Shown: positions 1 through 11,934 of the stretch, piece after piece
Position numbering within the stretch: the first letter of the stretch is position 1
Layout of the letters: every line of letters starts with the position of its first letter
NCBI GenBank assembly: GCA_964476835.1
Contig: CAYZCE010000005.1
Location: 1 to 64,000, forward strand
Reading direction: 5' to 3'
DNA length: 64,000 nucleotides
From: PALSA-926 sp964476835
GTDB taxonomy: Bacteria > Pseudomonadota > Alphaproteobacteria > Micavibrionales > UBA2020
Position numbers and translations under genes: made by a program
The notes under the pieces: generated by a model
Databases searched by the model: none
Seen by the model: the letters and a program-made list of their open reading frames with translations, nothing else
What the model was told of the DNA's origin: nothing

Positions 1-2771
<2,771 letters not shown>

Positions 2772-2792
2772 TCTCAAGCTGAACTAACGTAG

Positions 2793-2829
2793 AAAAACCC
2801 CTGCCGGCTTGGCCGCGCAGGGGTTTTTT
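2793..2829 (+). terminator. intrinsic terminator after rpoC
   Basis: Stem CCCCTGC (2798-2804) / GCAGGGG (2817-2823), flanked by an A-run and a T-run that extend the stem, ending in six T. It lies about 25 bases after the rpoC stop. Confidence 0.9.
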
Positions 2830-2901
2830 CTGTCTGGCCAAGGGGGCGGAAAAGCCATATTATAGGCCATTCATTTTTTGAGCCGTTACGGGGAGATAAA
2901 G

Positions 2902-4206
2902 ATGCGTCGTTCTTATCTGGCTGGTATTTCCTTCTTGTCCTTCATGGCCGTCCTGGGCGCTGCCGTCCCGGCACAGGCATTCTTCAATACGCTCTTTCAC
3001 GAAGGCCCCGCGACAGCGGCTGTGCCGGTGACGGAAGTCGACGCCACGCCGCTGCCGCTGGCGGATGGGGTTGCGGTTGCGCCCGACACCACCGCCGCCG
3101 CACCGATCGTGAAGATGGACACGCAGGTCGAGCAAGACCGCAAGCTGGCCCTGACGCGCCAGAAGAAGCTGCAGCAGGCGATGAAGGACGCGGTGCCTAC
3201 CGCTGTTGCGCCTGTCGTGGCCGCAGTTGCTGCACCTGTTGCCCCGAGCGCGCCGGTCGTGGCGTCTGTCGCCCCCCTCGCGCCGCAAGTGGAACCGATC
3301 AAGCAGATCGCCACCATCTCCGTCACCCAATCCGGCGATAACGGCGAGGTCGTGACCCCGCAACTGGTTCAGGAAAAGAAAATCGCAGACCTGAACCGCC
3401 GCCAGGCCGCCGCGCAACGCGCGCGCGCCGTGGCTCCTGCGCGTGTTGCGCAGCAGCAAGCCAAGGCCGTCAAGGCTCCGGTCGTGGCGGCAGTCCGCAA
3501 GCCCGCAGCGCCTGCGTTGATCCATGTCACCAAGACGGCGGAAGCGATGGCCGCCATCGCGCCTGCCGCGGGTACGCCTGCGCCGCAACAGACGCAGCCA
3601 GCCGCACCCGCTGCGCCCGCGCCTGAACAAGTCGCTCCGGCCGCTCCGGCCAACGGCGTTGATTCCTTCATCAACCGTATCATGTCGTATCACCGCGCGG
3701 ATGGCACGACGACGGCAGCGGCTCCCGTTGATAAAGGCACCTTGACGCTCGAAACGCTGCTCGCCAGCGCCAGCATCAACGGCGACAGCCTGATGACGGT
3801 TCCGGGCGCGCCGACCGCGCTCAAGTGGAACGCAGGCCACGACGTCAGCGGCATGTACGAACAATTGCCTGCGCGCGACACGATGGAAAAGCAGGTCGAC
3901 GCCTATCTCGACCGCTACCGCCGCGATTGCGCGTCGGGCCTCGTCTCCAAGGTCGGCAAGGCGGATACCGTCGCCGCCGGCACGCTGGTGACCGCCGAAG
4001 CGGGCTGCAAGGACAAGTCGAACGCCTATGTCACCACCTTCCTGTTCCTGCAGGATGGCAAGAACTTCAACGCGGTGATCCATTCCGCCTATCCGGCGGC
4101 GCGCGGCGAGGCTTTCACGGTGCGCGACAAGATGATCGCGGCGCTGCGCGGGGCGCAACGCTTCGCGGCCTCGTTCGTGCCGAAGGAAACGACGTCTATC
4201 CAGTAA
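2902..4206 (+). CDS. secreted Ala/Pro-rich protein of unknown function
   Basis: Not recognised. The start is placed at the ATG after GGGGAG, giving 434 residues that open with a signal peptide (MRRSYLAGISF...VPAQA, cleavage near residue 25). An ATG-like extension 24 bases upstream lacks a ribosome site and would spoil the signal. Residues about 30-270 are low-complexity Ala/Pro/Val with a Lys/Arg/Gln-rich patch, suggesting a flexible periplasmic linker. The last 110 residues look globular, with two Cys (YRRDCASG and EAGCKDK) that could form a disulphide. Its 3' end overlaps the convergent lnt gene by 11 bases. Confidence 0.75.
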   Translation: MRRSYLAGISFLSFMAVLGAAVPAQAFFNTLFHEGPATAAVPVTEVDATPLPLADGVAVAPDTTAAAPIVKMDTQVEQDRKLALTRQKKLQQAMKDAVPTAVAPVVAAVAAPVAPSAPVVASVAPLAPQVEPIKQIATISVTQSGDNGEVVTPQLVQEKKIADLNRRQAAAQRARAVAPARVAQQQAKAVKAPVVAAVRKPAAPALIHVTKTAEAMAAIAPAAGTPAPQQTQPAAPAAPAPEQVAPAAPANGVDSFINRIMSYHRADGTTTAAAPVDKGTLTLETLLASASINGDSLMTVPGAPTALKWNAGHDVSGMYEQLPARDTMEKQVDAYLDRYRRDCASGLVSKVGKADTVAAGTLVTAEAGCKDKSNAYVTTFLFLQDGKNFNAVIHSAYPAARGEAFTVRDKMIAALRGAQRFAASFVPKETTSIQ

Positions 4207-5692
4207 TCTTGCGGCGGCGGAGCGCTTCCGCCAGCCCGAAGACGCCCGCCAGCATCACGAAGAACGGCAGGTCGCCGAGCCGCGCGTAAAGCGTCGGCGG
4301 CAGCGGTTCGGGCAGGGGCGTGTCCAGCGTGCCCGTCTCGCCGAGGCGTTTGATGCCGATGATGCGGCCGACGGGGTCGATCATCGCGGAGATGCCGGTA
4401 TTGGCCGCGCGCGCGAGCGGCAGGCCTTCCTCCACCGCGCGCATGCGGGCAATCTCGAAATGCTGGTGCGGGCCGGCGGTTTCGCCGTACCAGCCGTCGT
4501 TGGTGACGTTGACCAGCCAGTCGGGGCGCGTGTCGCCGGTGACGGCGCCGGGGAAGATGGCTTCATAGCAGATCAGCGGGCTGGGCTTGGGGAGGCCGGC
4601 CAGCGGCAACGTGGCCGCGCCGTCGCCGCGCGTGAAGTCGCCGATGGCGGCGACGCCGTTGGCGATCGGCGTCATGTTGACCCAGCGGCGGAAGGGGATG
4701 TATTCGCCGAACGGCACCAGATGGTGCTTGTCGTAGACGGCGACTTGTTGCGCGTTCTTGTTCAGCGCGACGACGCTGTTGTAATAGCGGCCGTCCGCCG
4801 TGGTACGCAGGTTGCCGAGCAGGCCGATGGCGCCCGCGGGCAGGCTGTCGGCGATGGCGCGCGCCTGTCCGCTCGCCGCGAGGTCGCCCATGGCTGCCGT
4901 TTCAGGCCAGACGACGAAGGCGATCTCGCCCGGCTCCGACGTCAGCGTCATGTATTGGTCCATGTTGCGGTTGTAGGCGTCGCGGTCCCACTTGAATTCC
5001 TGCGGGATGTTGGGTTGCACGATGCGGACGTTATAGGCGGTTTCAACCATCGGGTGCGAGGCCAGCCGCACCAGCCCGCCGCCGCCCGCGAGGACGAAGG
5101 AGAACATGACGAGCGGCAGCAGCTTCTTCTGCGCCGGCATCGCCGCCCAGAGTAGCGTGAGCAGCGTGAGGCCGTAAATGCCGAACATCGCGGCGCCTTG
5201 CATCATCGGCAAAAAAGTGTGCCAGGTGTAGCCGATCAGGTTCCACGGAAATCCCGTCAGTGCGTGCCCGCGCAACCACTCCACCAGCGCCCACGCGGCG
5301 ACGAGGGCGAGGGCATAAGCCTCGTCATTATCGCGCCAGCGGCGGGCGAGGAGGGGGATGAGGCCGTAGCAGAGCGCATAAACAGCCGGGCCGACCACGA
5401 GCGACAGCGGCACCACCCACCAGAACTGCGCGATGTCGACGAACATCGCCGCGCTGATCCAATAGAGGCCGAGGATGAAGAAACCGGCGCCGAAGGCCCA
5501 GCCAGTCAGGAAGGCGTCGCGCTTCGTCACGGCGTTTTGCGTCAGCCAGACGAGGCCGGGCACGCAGAGGAGCAGCAGGTAGAAAGCGCCGACCGGCGGC
5601 ATTGCCAGCGTCATGAGCGCGCCGAGCGCAGCTGCCGCCGCGTATTTCCGCCGCCCTTGGAGCGTGGAAAGCCACAGGCGCAGCTTATTCAT
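4196..5692 (-). CDS. lnt: apolipoprotein N-acyltransferase
   Basis: Inner-membrane enzyme that adds the third acyl chain to the N-terminal Cys of lipoproteins. The 498-residue protein has about six N-terminal membrane segments, then a periplasmic nitrilase-like domain. The catalytic triad is visible as E264 (VWPETA), K322 (YDKHHLVPFGEY) and C375 (LICYEAIFP). A last membrane helix lies near the C-terminus. The start overlaps the corC-like gene by 8 bases, and the corC-lnt order in a ybeY operon is the usual one. The gene is the last of a leftward operon starting near 11 kb. Confidence 0.97.
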   Translation of the reverse strand: MNKLRLWLSTLQGRRKYAAAAALGALMTLAMPPVGAFYLLLLCVPGLVWLTQNAVTKRDAFLTGWAFGAGFFILGLYWISAAMFVDIAQFWWVVPLSLVVGPAVYALCYGLIPLLARRWRDNDEAYALALVAAWALVEWLRGHALTGFPWNLIGYTWHTFLPMMQGAAMFGIYGLTLLTLLWAAMPAQKKLLPLVMFSFVLAGGGGLVRLASHPMVETAYNVRIVQPNIPQEFKWDRDAYNRNMDQYMTLTSEPGEIAFVVWPETAAMGDLAASGQARAIADSLPAGAIGLLGNLRTTADGRYYNSVVALNKNAQQVAVYDKHHLVPFGEYIPFRRWVNMTPIANGVAAIGDFTRGDGAATLPLAGLPKPSPLICYEAIFPGAVTGDTRPDWLVNVTNDGWYGETAGPHQHFEIARMRAVEEGLPLARAANTGISAMIDPVGRIIGIKRLGETGTLDTPLPEPLPPTLYARLGDLPFFVMLAGVFGLAEALRRRKITG

Positions 5693-6602
5693 GCGCGGCG
5701 GCCGCAGCCGTCTTTTCTCTTTTGGGCAGGTTGCGCACGCGCACGCGCATCACGCGGCGCGGGTCGGCATCGACGATCTCGAACTCGATGCCGGAGGAAT
5801 GGCGGACGATCTCGCCGCGGCTCGGCACGTGGCCGGCCAGCGCGGTGACAAGGCCGCCGAGCGTGTCGACGTCCTCGTTGGCTTCGTCTTCCTGGAAGAC
5901 ATTGCCGTAGCGCGCCTCGAAGTTCTCGATCGGGTAGCGCGCGTCGGCGAGGGCGGAGCCGTCGGGACGCTCGATGAATTGCGGGTCGATCTCGAAGGCA
6001 TATTCGTCGTCGATCTCGCCGACGATGGCCTCGATCAGGTCGTTGATGGTGATGAGGCCGTCGATGCCGCCGAACTCGTCGACGACGAAGGCGATATGCA
6101 CCTTGGACTGGCGCAGTTGCAGTAGCAGGTCCATCACGCGCATCGCGGGCGAGACCACCAGCGCCTCGCGCATGATGTCCTTGATCTCGAAACGGTTGCC
6201 GGAGGCGAGGTTGGCGATCATGTCCTTGATGTGCACGACGCCGATAATGTTGTCGAGGTCGCCCTTATAGACCGGAAGGCGGCTGTGCGGCTTCTCGGCG
6301 AGCAGGCGGATGAGTTCTTCCTGCGGCGCGTCGAAAGGCACCGCCACGATGTCGGCGCGCGGCACCATCACGTCGACGACCGGCAGGTCGCGCAGCTCGA
6401 GGATGTTGGAGATCAGGTGGCGTTCATGCAGCGCGACGGCGGATTGCGGCGCGGCTTCCTCCTCGTCGATCAGTTCCTCGATCGCTTCGCGTAAGGAGTC
6501 GTCGTTGTTGGCCGGCTTCGTGCGCCAGAGGCCCGCGAGCTGCTCCAGCCATGAGGCGGATTTGCGTTCGTCCGGTTGTCTGTCTGAAGGGCTGTCTTCC
6601 AT
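5685..6602 (-). CDS. CBS-domain CorC/HlyC-type protein
   Basis: Soluble member of the CorC/TlyC group, linked to magnesium/cobalt efflux or membrane-associated ion handling. The 305-residue protein has an acidic N-terminus, tandem CBS domains (about residues 75-195, with VMVPRADIVAV and PHSRLPVYKGDLDNIIGVVH), and a C-terminal CorC_HlyC domain (about 215-290). There are no membrane segments, unlike the longer DUF21-CBS family. It lies 6 bases after ybeY and overlaps lnt by 8, as in the conserved ybeZ-ybeY-ybeX-lnt cluster; ybeX is therefore the nearest counterpart. Confidence 0.93.
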   Translation of the reverse strand: MEDSPSDRQPDERKSASWLEQLAGLWRTKPANNDDSLREAIEELIDEEEAAPQSAVALHERHLISNILELRDLPVVDVMVPRADIVAVPFDAPQEELIRLLAEKPHSRLPVYKGDLDNIIGVVHIKDMIANLASGNRFEIKDIMREALVVSPAMRVMDLLLQLRQSKVHIAFVVDEFGGIDGLITINDLIEAIVGEIDDEYAFEIDPQFIERPDGSALADARYPIENFEARYGNVFQEDEANEDVDTLGGLVTALAGHVPSRGEIVRHSSGIEFEIVDADPRRVMRVRVRNLPKREKTAAAAAHE

Positions 6603-6608
6603 GGAAAA

Positions 6609-7133
6609 TCAGGCCAGGCGGCGATAGGGGTCGGGATACCCCAGCGAGGCCAGGATATCGCACTCCAGGCTTTCCATCTTTTTTGCGTCTTTTGCTTCCA
6701 TATGGTCATAGCCTAGCAGATGGAGGGTGCCGTGCACAACCAGATGAATAACGTGTTCTTCCAATGGCTTACCTTGCTCGCGCGCTTCGCGGCGGATGGT
6801 TTCGAAGCCGAGCACCACGTCGCCCAGGGGCACATGCTGGCGCAAGGGGAAGATGTCGAGGTCGCGTGCGCGCACGCCCTTGATCCTGAGCTGGGGGAAG
6901 GAGAGCACGTTGGTCGGCTTGTCCTTGCCACGATAGTCGCGGTTGAGCGCGCGGACGGATTTGTCGTCGCTGAGCAGCACCGCGATCTCGAAGCGGCGGT
7001 CCTTGAAGGCGGCGGGCTTCTTCGCATGGAGGAAGGCGCAGGCCGTGGCCTGCTCGATCTTGTCTTCCATGCGGGGGAAGGCGCGGTTCCAGCGTGCGCC
7101 GGCGCGGTCGATGGTGACGGCGAGGCGCATCAT
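6609..7133 (-). CDS. ybeY: endoribonuclease YbeY
   Basis: Metal-dependent single-strand RNase acting in 16S rRNA 3' processing and ribosome quality control. The 174-residue protein carries the zinc site H-G-T-L-H-L-L-G-Y-D-H with ligands H134, H138 and H144, plus the conserved NVLSFP and LGD blocks. The ATG overlaps the phoH stop by 4 bases, so translation is coupled. Confidence 0.97.
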   Translation of the reverse strand: MMRLAVTIDRAGARWNRAFPRMEDKIEQATACAFLHAKKPAAFKDRRFEIAVLLSDDKSVRALNRDYRGKDKPTNVLSFPQLRIKGVRARDLDIFPLRQHVPLGDVVLGFETIRREAREQGKPLEEHVIHLVVHGTLHLLGYDHMEAKDAKKMESLECDILASLGYPDPYRRLA

Positions 7134-8116
7134 TTCTGCTTGTCCCGCTTGTCGTAGGCGGCGACGATGTTCTTGACGAGGCGGCTGCGGACGACATCGC
7201 TTTCACCGAAGTGGATGAAGGCGGCGTCCTTGACGCCCGAGAGCACCTCGACCGCGTCGCGTAAGCCCGATTTCACGCCGCCCGGCAGGTCGGTTTGCGA
7301 GAGGTCGCCGGTGATGACCATGTTGCTGCCTTCGCCGATGCGGGTGAGTGCCATCTTCATCTGCGTCGGCGTGGTGTTCTGCGCTTCGTCGAGGATGACC
7401 ATCGCGTGCCCCAGCGTGCGGCCGCGCATGAAGGCGAGCGGCGCGATCTCGATGCTGCCGTCGGCGAGGCGTTTGGCGATCTGGTCGGGCGTGATCATGT
7501 CGTGCAGCGCGTCGTAGATGGGGCGCAGGTAGGGGTCGATCTTTTCCTGCATCGTGCCGGGCAGGAAGCCGAGGCTCTCGCCCGCCTCGACGGCGGGGCG
7601 CGTCAAGATGAGGCGGTCGATCTCGCCCGAGGTGAGCATCTCCACCGCCTTGGCAACGGCGAGGAAGGTCTTGCCGGTGCCGGCAGGGCCGAGGCCGAAG
7701 ACGAGGTGATGGTCGCGGATGGCATCGAGGTATTCGGCCTGCTTGGGCGTGCGCGGCGTGATCGCGGTCTGGCGCACCTTGACCTTGAGCGGCTGTTCCT
7801 TCAGCGCGGCCTTGGCGAGGTTGCGCGTCGGCTGGTCCATCGGGCTGAGCGCGACCTGCAGCGCGGCAGTGACGTCTTCAGTTTCGACGGTCAGGCCGTT
7901 GCTGAGGCGGTCCCACAGGATGTCGAAAACGGTCTGCGCCATTTTCAGTTTCAACTTGGGTCCCGTGACCATGATCTCGTTGCCGCGCGCGGCGATTTCA
8001 ACGTCGAGCTCTTCCTCGATCTGCGCGAGGTTGCGGTCATGGTCGCCGAAGAGGGAGGTGACGAGGGTGTTGTCGTCGAACGTCAGTCCGATGCGCCGAA
8101 TGGCTTCTTTGCTCAA
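7130..8116 (-). CDS. phoH: PhoH-family ATPase (YbeZ type)
   Basis: Cytoplasmic P-loop ATPase of the PhoH/YbeZ group, thought to act with YbeY in rRNA metabolism. It has 328 residues: an N-terminal KH-like region (about 1-85), Walker A GPAGTGKT at 143-150, Walker B as AMVILDEAQN, and the sensor-like VITGDLSQTDLP. It is directly coupled to ybeY by a 4-base overlap. A strong hairpin lies in the 153-base gap to the upstream phoH paralogue. Confidence 0.96.
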   Translation of the reverse strand: MSKEAIRRIGLTFDDNTLVTSLFGDHDRNLAQIEEELDVEIAARGNEIMVTGPKLKLKMAQTVFDILWDRLSNGLTVETEDVTAALQVALSPMDQPTRNLAKAALKEQPLKVKVRQTAITPRTPKQAEYLDAIRDHHLVFGLGPAGTGKTFLAVAKAVEMLTSGEIDRLILTRPAVEAGESLGFLPGTMQEKIDPYLRPIYDALHDMITPDQIAKRLADGSIEIAPLAFMRGRTLGHAMVILDEAQNTTPTQMKMALTRIGEGSNMVITGDLSQTDLPGGVKSGLRDAVEVLSGVKDAAFIHFGESDVVRSRLVKNIVAAYDKRDKQK

Positions 8117-8211
8117 AAATAGCTCCTTGGTTCAAGGCGGGGATTTTGCCCCTTAGTCTTGAGTGTAACACTAAAAGTTGAAAAAATCCTAATAGCGCAT
8201 GGACATAACGA

Positions 8212-8246
8212 CACGGGCCGGAATCCATAATGGATCCCGGCCCGTG
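8212..8246. terminator. strong hairpin between the two phoH genes
   Basis: Perfect 10-bp inverted repeat CACGGGCCGG (8212-8221) / CCGGCCCGTG (8237-8246), with further complementary ATCCAT/ATGGAT inside. It lacks a T-run on either strand, so it may be an attenuator or mRNA-stabilising hairpin rather than a simple terminator. It lies 24 bases after the upstream phoH-like stop. Confidence 0.5.
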
Positions 8247-8269
8247 CAGGTGTTTCCCGTCAGGGGAGC

Positions 8270-9073
8270 TTAGGCTTGCGCGCCCGGCCCCTTGGGGGTG
8301 TTTGCGGCCTTCTTCTGCGCGACTTCATCCAGGCGTTCGAGGATGCGCTGGACGGTCGGGTGGCGCACGACGTTGTTGGCCGTGTAGTAGTGGAAGCCGA
8401 CTCCTTCGACGCCATCAAGTTCCTCGACGAGCGGCTTGAGGCCGGAGAGTTCCTTCGGATCGAAGTCGCTCTGGTCGGGGTCGCCGGTGATGACCATCTT
8501 CGAGTTGGGGCCGAGACGGGTGATTGCCATCTTCAGTTGCTCGTATTGGCAGTTCTGCGCTTCGTCGACGACGATGAAGGCGTTCTCGAACGTGCGGCCG
8601 CGCATGAAGCCGATCGGAACGATTTCGAGCGTGCCGTTTTCCAGCATGTTCTGGTAGGCGCCTTCGCCGAGGGCCTTGTCCAACTCGTCGTAGAGGGGGC
8701 GCATGTAGGGCGCCATCTTGGCGTTCTGGTCGCCGGGCTGGTAGCCGAGTTTTTCGCCCGATTCAAGCGCGGGGCGCGCGATCAGGATCTTCTCGATCTT
8801 GCTCTGGGGATCTTGGAACGCTTCGACTGCTTTTGCCATCGCCACGTGCGTCTTGCCGGTGCCGGCGGGACCGACACAGAAAGCGAAATCGCTTTTGTCG
8901 ATAATTGCGGCTTGTTCGCGCTGCTTGTCGTTGCGCGGCTCGAAGCCTTTGTAGGCGGCGGGCTGCTGCTTCGGCTTGCGGAAGTTGTCGTTCGCCTTGC
9001 CGTTGAACTGTCTTTTTGTGCCGTAGTCTTGGCCGGAATTTCTATTCTTGCTGTTCTTATGTTCGTAGGTCAT
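8270..9073 (-). CDS. second PhoH-family ATPase
   Basis: P-loop ATPase related to the neighbouring phoH. It is shorter (267 residues) and lacks the KH-like N-terminal domain. Instead residues 1-45 are a polar Asn/Lys/Gln-rich tail that looks disordered. Walker A is GPAGTGKT at 68-75, Walker B AFIVVDEAQNC, then VITGDPDQSDF. The start codon overlaps the miaB stop by 4 bases. Two adjacent PhoH paralogues in one operon occur in several alphaproteobacteria; RNA binding or RNA-helicase assistance is inferred only. Confidence 0.93.
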   Translation of the reverse strand: MTYEHKNSKNRNSGQDYGTKRQFNGKANDNFRKPKQQPAAYKGFEPRNDKQREQAAIIDKSDFAFCVGPAGTGKTHVAMAKAVEAFQDPQSKIEKILIARPALESGEKLGYQPGDQNAKMAPYMRPLYDELDKALGEGAYQNMLENGTLEIVPIGFMRGRTFENAFIVVDEAQNCQYEQLKMAITRLGPNSKMVITGDPDQSDFDPKELSGLKPLVEELDGVEGVGFHYYTANNVVRHPTVQRILERLDEVAQKKAANTPKGPGAQA

Positions 9074-10440
9074 GCGGCATCCTTTTCGGGGTTGGTGGTG
9101 AGGGTGGTCTCGGTAGTAACGATAGCGCCGGCGAGGCCGTTCTGGCCCGCGCGCGTGATCTGGATAGAGGCGGTCTCGCCCATCAGGCGGTCGCTGGCCT
9201 GCGCGTAGACGGAGTGCATGTAGGGCGTCTTGCCGACCAGCTGGCCGTCCTTGCTGCCCTTGCGGTCGAAGAGGACGGGCAGCGTCTTGCCGACGAAGCT
9301 GTCGTTATAGGCCAACTGCTGCTGGAACAGCAGCGCTTGCAGCTCCTGCAGGCGCGCGTCCTTGACATGCTCGGGCACAATGCCGCCCATCACCGCGCCG
9401 GGCGTGCCGGGGCGGGGGCTGTACTTGAAGGAATAGCACGACGCGTAATTCACCTTGCGCGCCAGTTCCATCGTTGCTGCGTGGTCGTCGTCCGTCTCTC
9501 CGGGGAAGCCGACGATGAAGTCGGAGCTGAAGGCGATGTCGGGGCGTTTGCTGCGCAGGCGTGCGATGATGTCGAGGTATTCCGCGGCGGTGTGCTTGCG
9601 GTTCATCAGCTCGAGGATGCGGTCGGAGCCGCTCTGCACCGGCAGGTGCAGGAAGGGCATCAGCTGCGGAACGGCGCCGTGCGCGGCGATCAGGTCATCG
9701 TTCATGTCGCGCGGGTGCGAGGTCATGTAGCGGATACGCGCGATACCGTTGATGTTCGCGATCTCGCTGATCAGGCGGGCAAGATCCCACGTCGCGCCCG
9801 AGGCGTCCGCGCCGTGATAGGCGTTGACGTTCTGGCCGAGCAGCATGACCTCGCGCGTGCCGGAGCCGGCGAGGCGGCGGATCTCTTCCAGCACCTGTTG
9901 CGGCGGGCGCGAATATTCCGCGCCGCGCGTATAGGGGACGACGCAGAAAGTGCAGAACTTGTCGCAGCCTTCCTGCACCGAGACGAAGGCGGAGGGGCCT
10001 TGCGCGGCGCCTTCGGGCAGGTGGTCGAATTTCGATTCAGGCGGAAACTCGGTATTGATCGCGCGCGTGCCGCCGGCCGCGCTCAGGATCATTTCGGGCA
10101 GGCGGTGATAGGCCTGCGGGCCGACGATCATGTCGACGTAATGCGCGCGCTGGCGGATGAGGTCGCCTTCGGCCTGCGCCACGCAGCCGGCGACGGCGAT
10201 CAGCGCCTGCTTGCCCTTGCCGGCCTGCTCTTCCTTGATGTCGCGCAGGCGGCCGAGGTCGGAGAAGACCTTGTCGGTGGCCTTCTCGCGGATGTGGCAG
10301 GTGTTGAGGATCATGAGGTCGGCGTCGTCGGGAGCATCGGTCGGCGCGTAACCGAGCGGGGCCAGCACGTCAGCCATCTTCTGGCTATCGTACACGTTCA
10401 TCTGGCAGCCCCAGGTCTTGATGAACAGTTTTTTCGTCAT
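9070..10440 (-). CDS. miaB: tRNA-2-methylthio-N6-dimethylallyladenosine synthase
   Basis: Radical-SAM methylthiotransferase that converts i6A37 to ms2i6A37 in tRNAs reading UNN codons. The 456-residue protein has the UPF0004 domain with C12, C48 and C86 for the auxiliary [4Fe-4S] cluster, and the radical SAM motif with C159, C163 and C166 (GCDKFCTFCVVPYTRG). A C-terminal TRAM domain spans about 380-445. The start overlaps the upstream gene's stop (ATGA). Confidence 0.97.
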   Translation of the reverse strand: MTKKLFIKTWGCQMNVYDSQKMADVLAPLGYAPTDAPDDADLMILNTCHIREKATDKVFSDLGRLRDIKEEQAGKGKQALIAVAGCVAQAEGDLIRQRAHYVDMIVGPQAYHRLPEMILSAAGGTRAINTEFPPESKFDHLPEGAAQGPSAFVSVQEGCDKFCTFCVVPYTRGAEYSRPPQQVLEEIRRLAGSGTREVMLLGQNVNAYHGADASGATWDLARLISEIANINGIARIRYMTSHPRDMNDDLIAAHGAVPQLMPFLHLPVQSGSDRILELMNRKHTAAEYLDIIARLRSKRPDIAFSSDFIVGFPGETDDDHAATMELARKVNYASCYSFKYSPRPGTPGAVMGGIVPEHVKDARLQELQALLFQQQLAYNDSFVGKTLPVLFDRKGSKDGQLVGKTPYMHSVYAQASDRLMGETASIQITRAGQNGLAGAIVTTETTLTTNPEKDAA

Positions 10441-10994
10441 GGCTCCCCGGGCTTCTTGGGCGCGAGGGCCTTCTTGACTTCCTGATAGTCGTCCTTGCCG
10501 AGGTGGAGCTTCGCCTGGTTGCCGCTCATCAGTTCGACCGCGTTGCCGCTGCCGTCCGTGAGGTCTTCGAGGGTGAAGAAGCTGTTGTTGCCGCGCGCGA
10601 CGATGCGCTTGACGGCTTCATACAGCGTGGCGTTGTTCTTGAGTTTTTCGGCAAATGCCATGGCTTCGGCATCCTTTGCCTTGAAGGCATCGGCCAGCGC
10701 TTCCGCGCTACGTTGGAAAGCGCCCTTGCGCACGCCGATGTTGAAGACGGTGCCGAGCGAGACGTCGCCCTTCTTGATATAGCCCTTGGCGATCTCAGCG
10801 ATCTCGTACATGTCGGCGAGGGCGGCCTTGAGCGTGGCGGAGCCCTTGAACTTCGCGATCTCGGACTGGATTTCAGTGAGGGCGGTGGTGAGGTCTTGCG
10901 CGAACTGGGGTTCTTTCAGGAGCGGGGCAAGCTGGGTCAGAATCGCCTGCGCCTTGGGCGGCAAAAACTTTGCGGCAAGCTTGAGGATATCCAT
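10437..10994 (-). CDS. helical protein of unknown function at the head of the miaB operon
   Basis: Not recognised. The start is set at MDILKLAAKFLPP because a good ribosome site (AGGAGA) precedes it; the longer frame to 11060 would add a cysteine-bearing extension with no such site. The 185-residue product is Ala/Lys/Leu-rich and probably all alpha-helical, with no signal peptide or membrane segment. Its stop overlaps miaB by 4 bases, so it is translated with the tRNA-modification and ribosome-maturation genes; a link to these processes is only inferred from position. Confidence 0.75.
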   Translation of the reverse strand: MDILKLAAKFLPPKAQAILTQLAPLLKEPQFAQDLTTALTEIQSEIAKFKGSATLKAALADMYEIAEIAKGYIKKGDVSLGTVFNIGVRKGAFQRSAEALADAFKAKDAEAMAFAEKLKNNATLYEAVKRIVARGNNSFFTLEDLTDGSGNAVELMSGNQAKLHLGKDDYQEVKKALAPKKPGEP

Positions 10995-11110
10995 GGCCTC
11001 TTCTCCTGAACAGATTCTCGCTGGAGGAGTATCCTTGACATAAAAGAAAAACAGGGTCAAGGGGATTGATTTTCAAATAGAAATATGCGCCAATAAGGAA
11101 GGGGAATATC

Positions 11111-11578
11111 GTGACAAAATCAGTCGTTTTCGCTGCGTTGCTCATCCTTTTTCTGACCTCGCGGGCTGAGGCCTGCTACACCGCGCGCGAAGTGGAGGCC
11201 GAGCAGGGCATCCGTATCCACAGCGAGCTGATGGTGATCGGCCTGACCTGCGTCAACATGCCGCGCGGCCAAGAATTATTTAATAAATATCAATATTTTA
11301 CATCGAAAAATGCAAGTTGGATCTCAAGTTATGAAGCTGACCTGATCCATCATTATGCCGATGAAGGCCTCGCCAATCCCGAACAGCAGTTCCACGCCCT
11401 GCGTTCCGAGCTGGCCAACGAGATTTCGCGCAAGGCCGTGACAATGAGCACGGCCAATTTTTGCCAGCAATTCGCCCCCCGCATCGACCAGGCGCTGGCC
11501 ATGGACGACGCCACCCTGCGCCGCTGGGCGCGGCAGGTCTGGCCGGGGATGGCCATGCCGGAAGAAGCCTGCAATTAA
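11111..11578 (+). CDS. small secreted protein of unknown function
   Basis: Not recognised. GTG start after an AAGGAAGGGG ribosome site. The 155-residue product begins with a clear signal peptide (MTKSVVFAALLILFLTSRAEA, cleavage before CYTAREV). Mature protein has four Cys (CYTAREV, GLTCVN, NFCQQF and EEACN), so two disulphides are possible, consistent with a periplasmic location. It is monocistronic and is followed by a CTCTCCC-type palindromic repeat. Confidence 0.75.
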   Translation: MTKSVVFAALLILFLTSRAEACYTAREVEAEQGIRIHSELMVIGLTCVNMPRGQELFNKYQYFTSKNASWISSYEADLIHHYADEGLANPEQQFHALRSELANEISRKAVTMSTANFCQQFAPRIDQALAMDDATLRRWARQVWPGMAMPEEACN

Positions 11579-11579
11579 C

Positions 11580-11612
11580 GCCCTCTCCCTTCGGGAGAGG
11601 GGGAGAGGGCGG
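11580..11612. repeat. CTCTCCC-type intergenic palindrome, copy 1
   Basis: CCCTCTCCC-TTC-GGGAGAGGG hairpin with an extra GGAGAGGG copy, directly after a stop codon. The same unit recurs at 17991-18011 and, twice and inverted, at 45918-46044, so it is a dispersed element of this genome. It may act as a transcription or mRNA end. Confidence 0.7.
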
Positions 11613-11708
11613 CAAGGAATTTAATGCTTCCTCTTTCCAAAAGCCTATGTTACAAGTGCGCAGTTGTTCATGATTAGAATATGAAAACTGGAAAGGGGTG
11701 ATTACTCT

Positions 11709-11915
11709 ATGGTACAGGTGATTGTACGTGACAACAACGTCGATCAGGCTTTGCGCGCTCTTAAGAAAAAGATGCAGCGCGAAGGTCTCTTCCGCGAAAT
11801 GAAGATCCGCCGGCACTACGAAAAGCCGTCGGTGAAGAAGGCGCGCGAAGCATCCGAAGCCGTCCGTCGTTATCGTAAGCTCGAGCGCAAGCGCAAAGAG
11901 CGCGACGGCGAGTAA
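11709..11915 (+). CDS. rpsU: 30S ribosomal protein bS21
   Basis: Small-subunit protein near the anti-Shine-Dalgarno helix, needed for initiation on natural mRNAs. The 68-residue product (MVQVIVRDNNVDQALRALKK) is full length, with the usual basic Arg/Lys-rich C-terminal helix. It is a single gene with an A+T-rich leader and a strong intrinsic terminator. Confidence 0.98.
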   Translation: MVQVIVRDNNVDQALRALKKKMQREGLFREMKIRRHYEKPSVKKAREASEAVRRYRKLERKRKERDGE

Positions 11916-11934
11916 TCCGATATCCGGATCAAAG

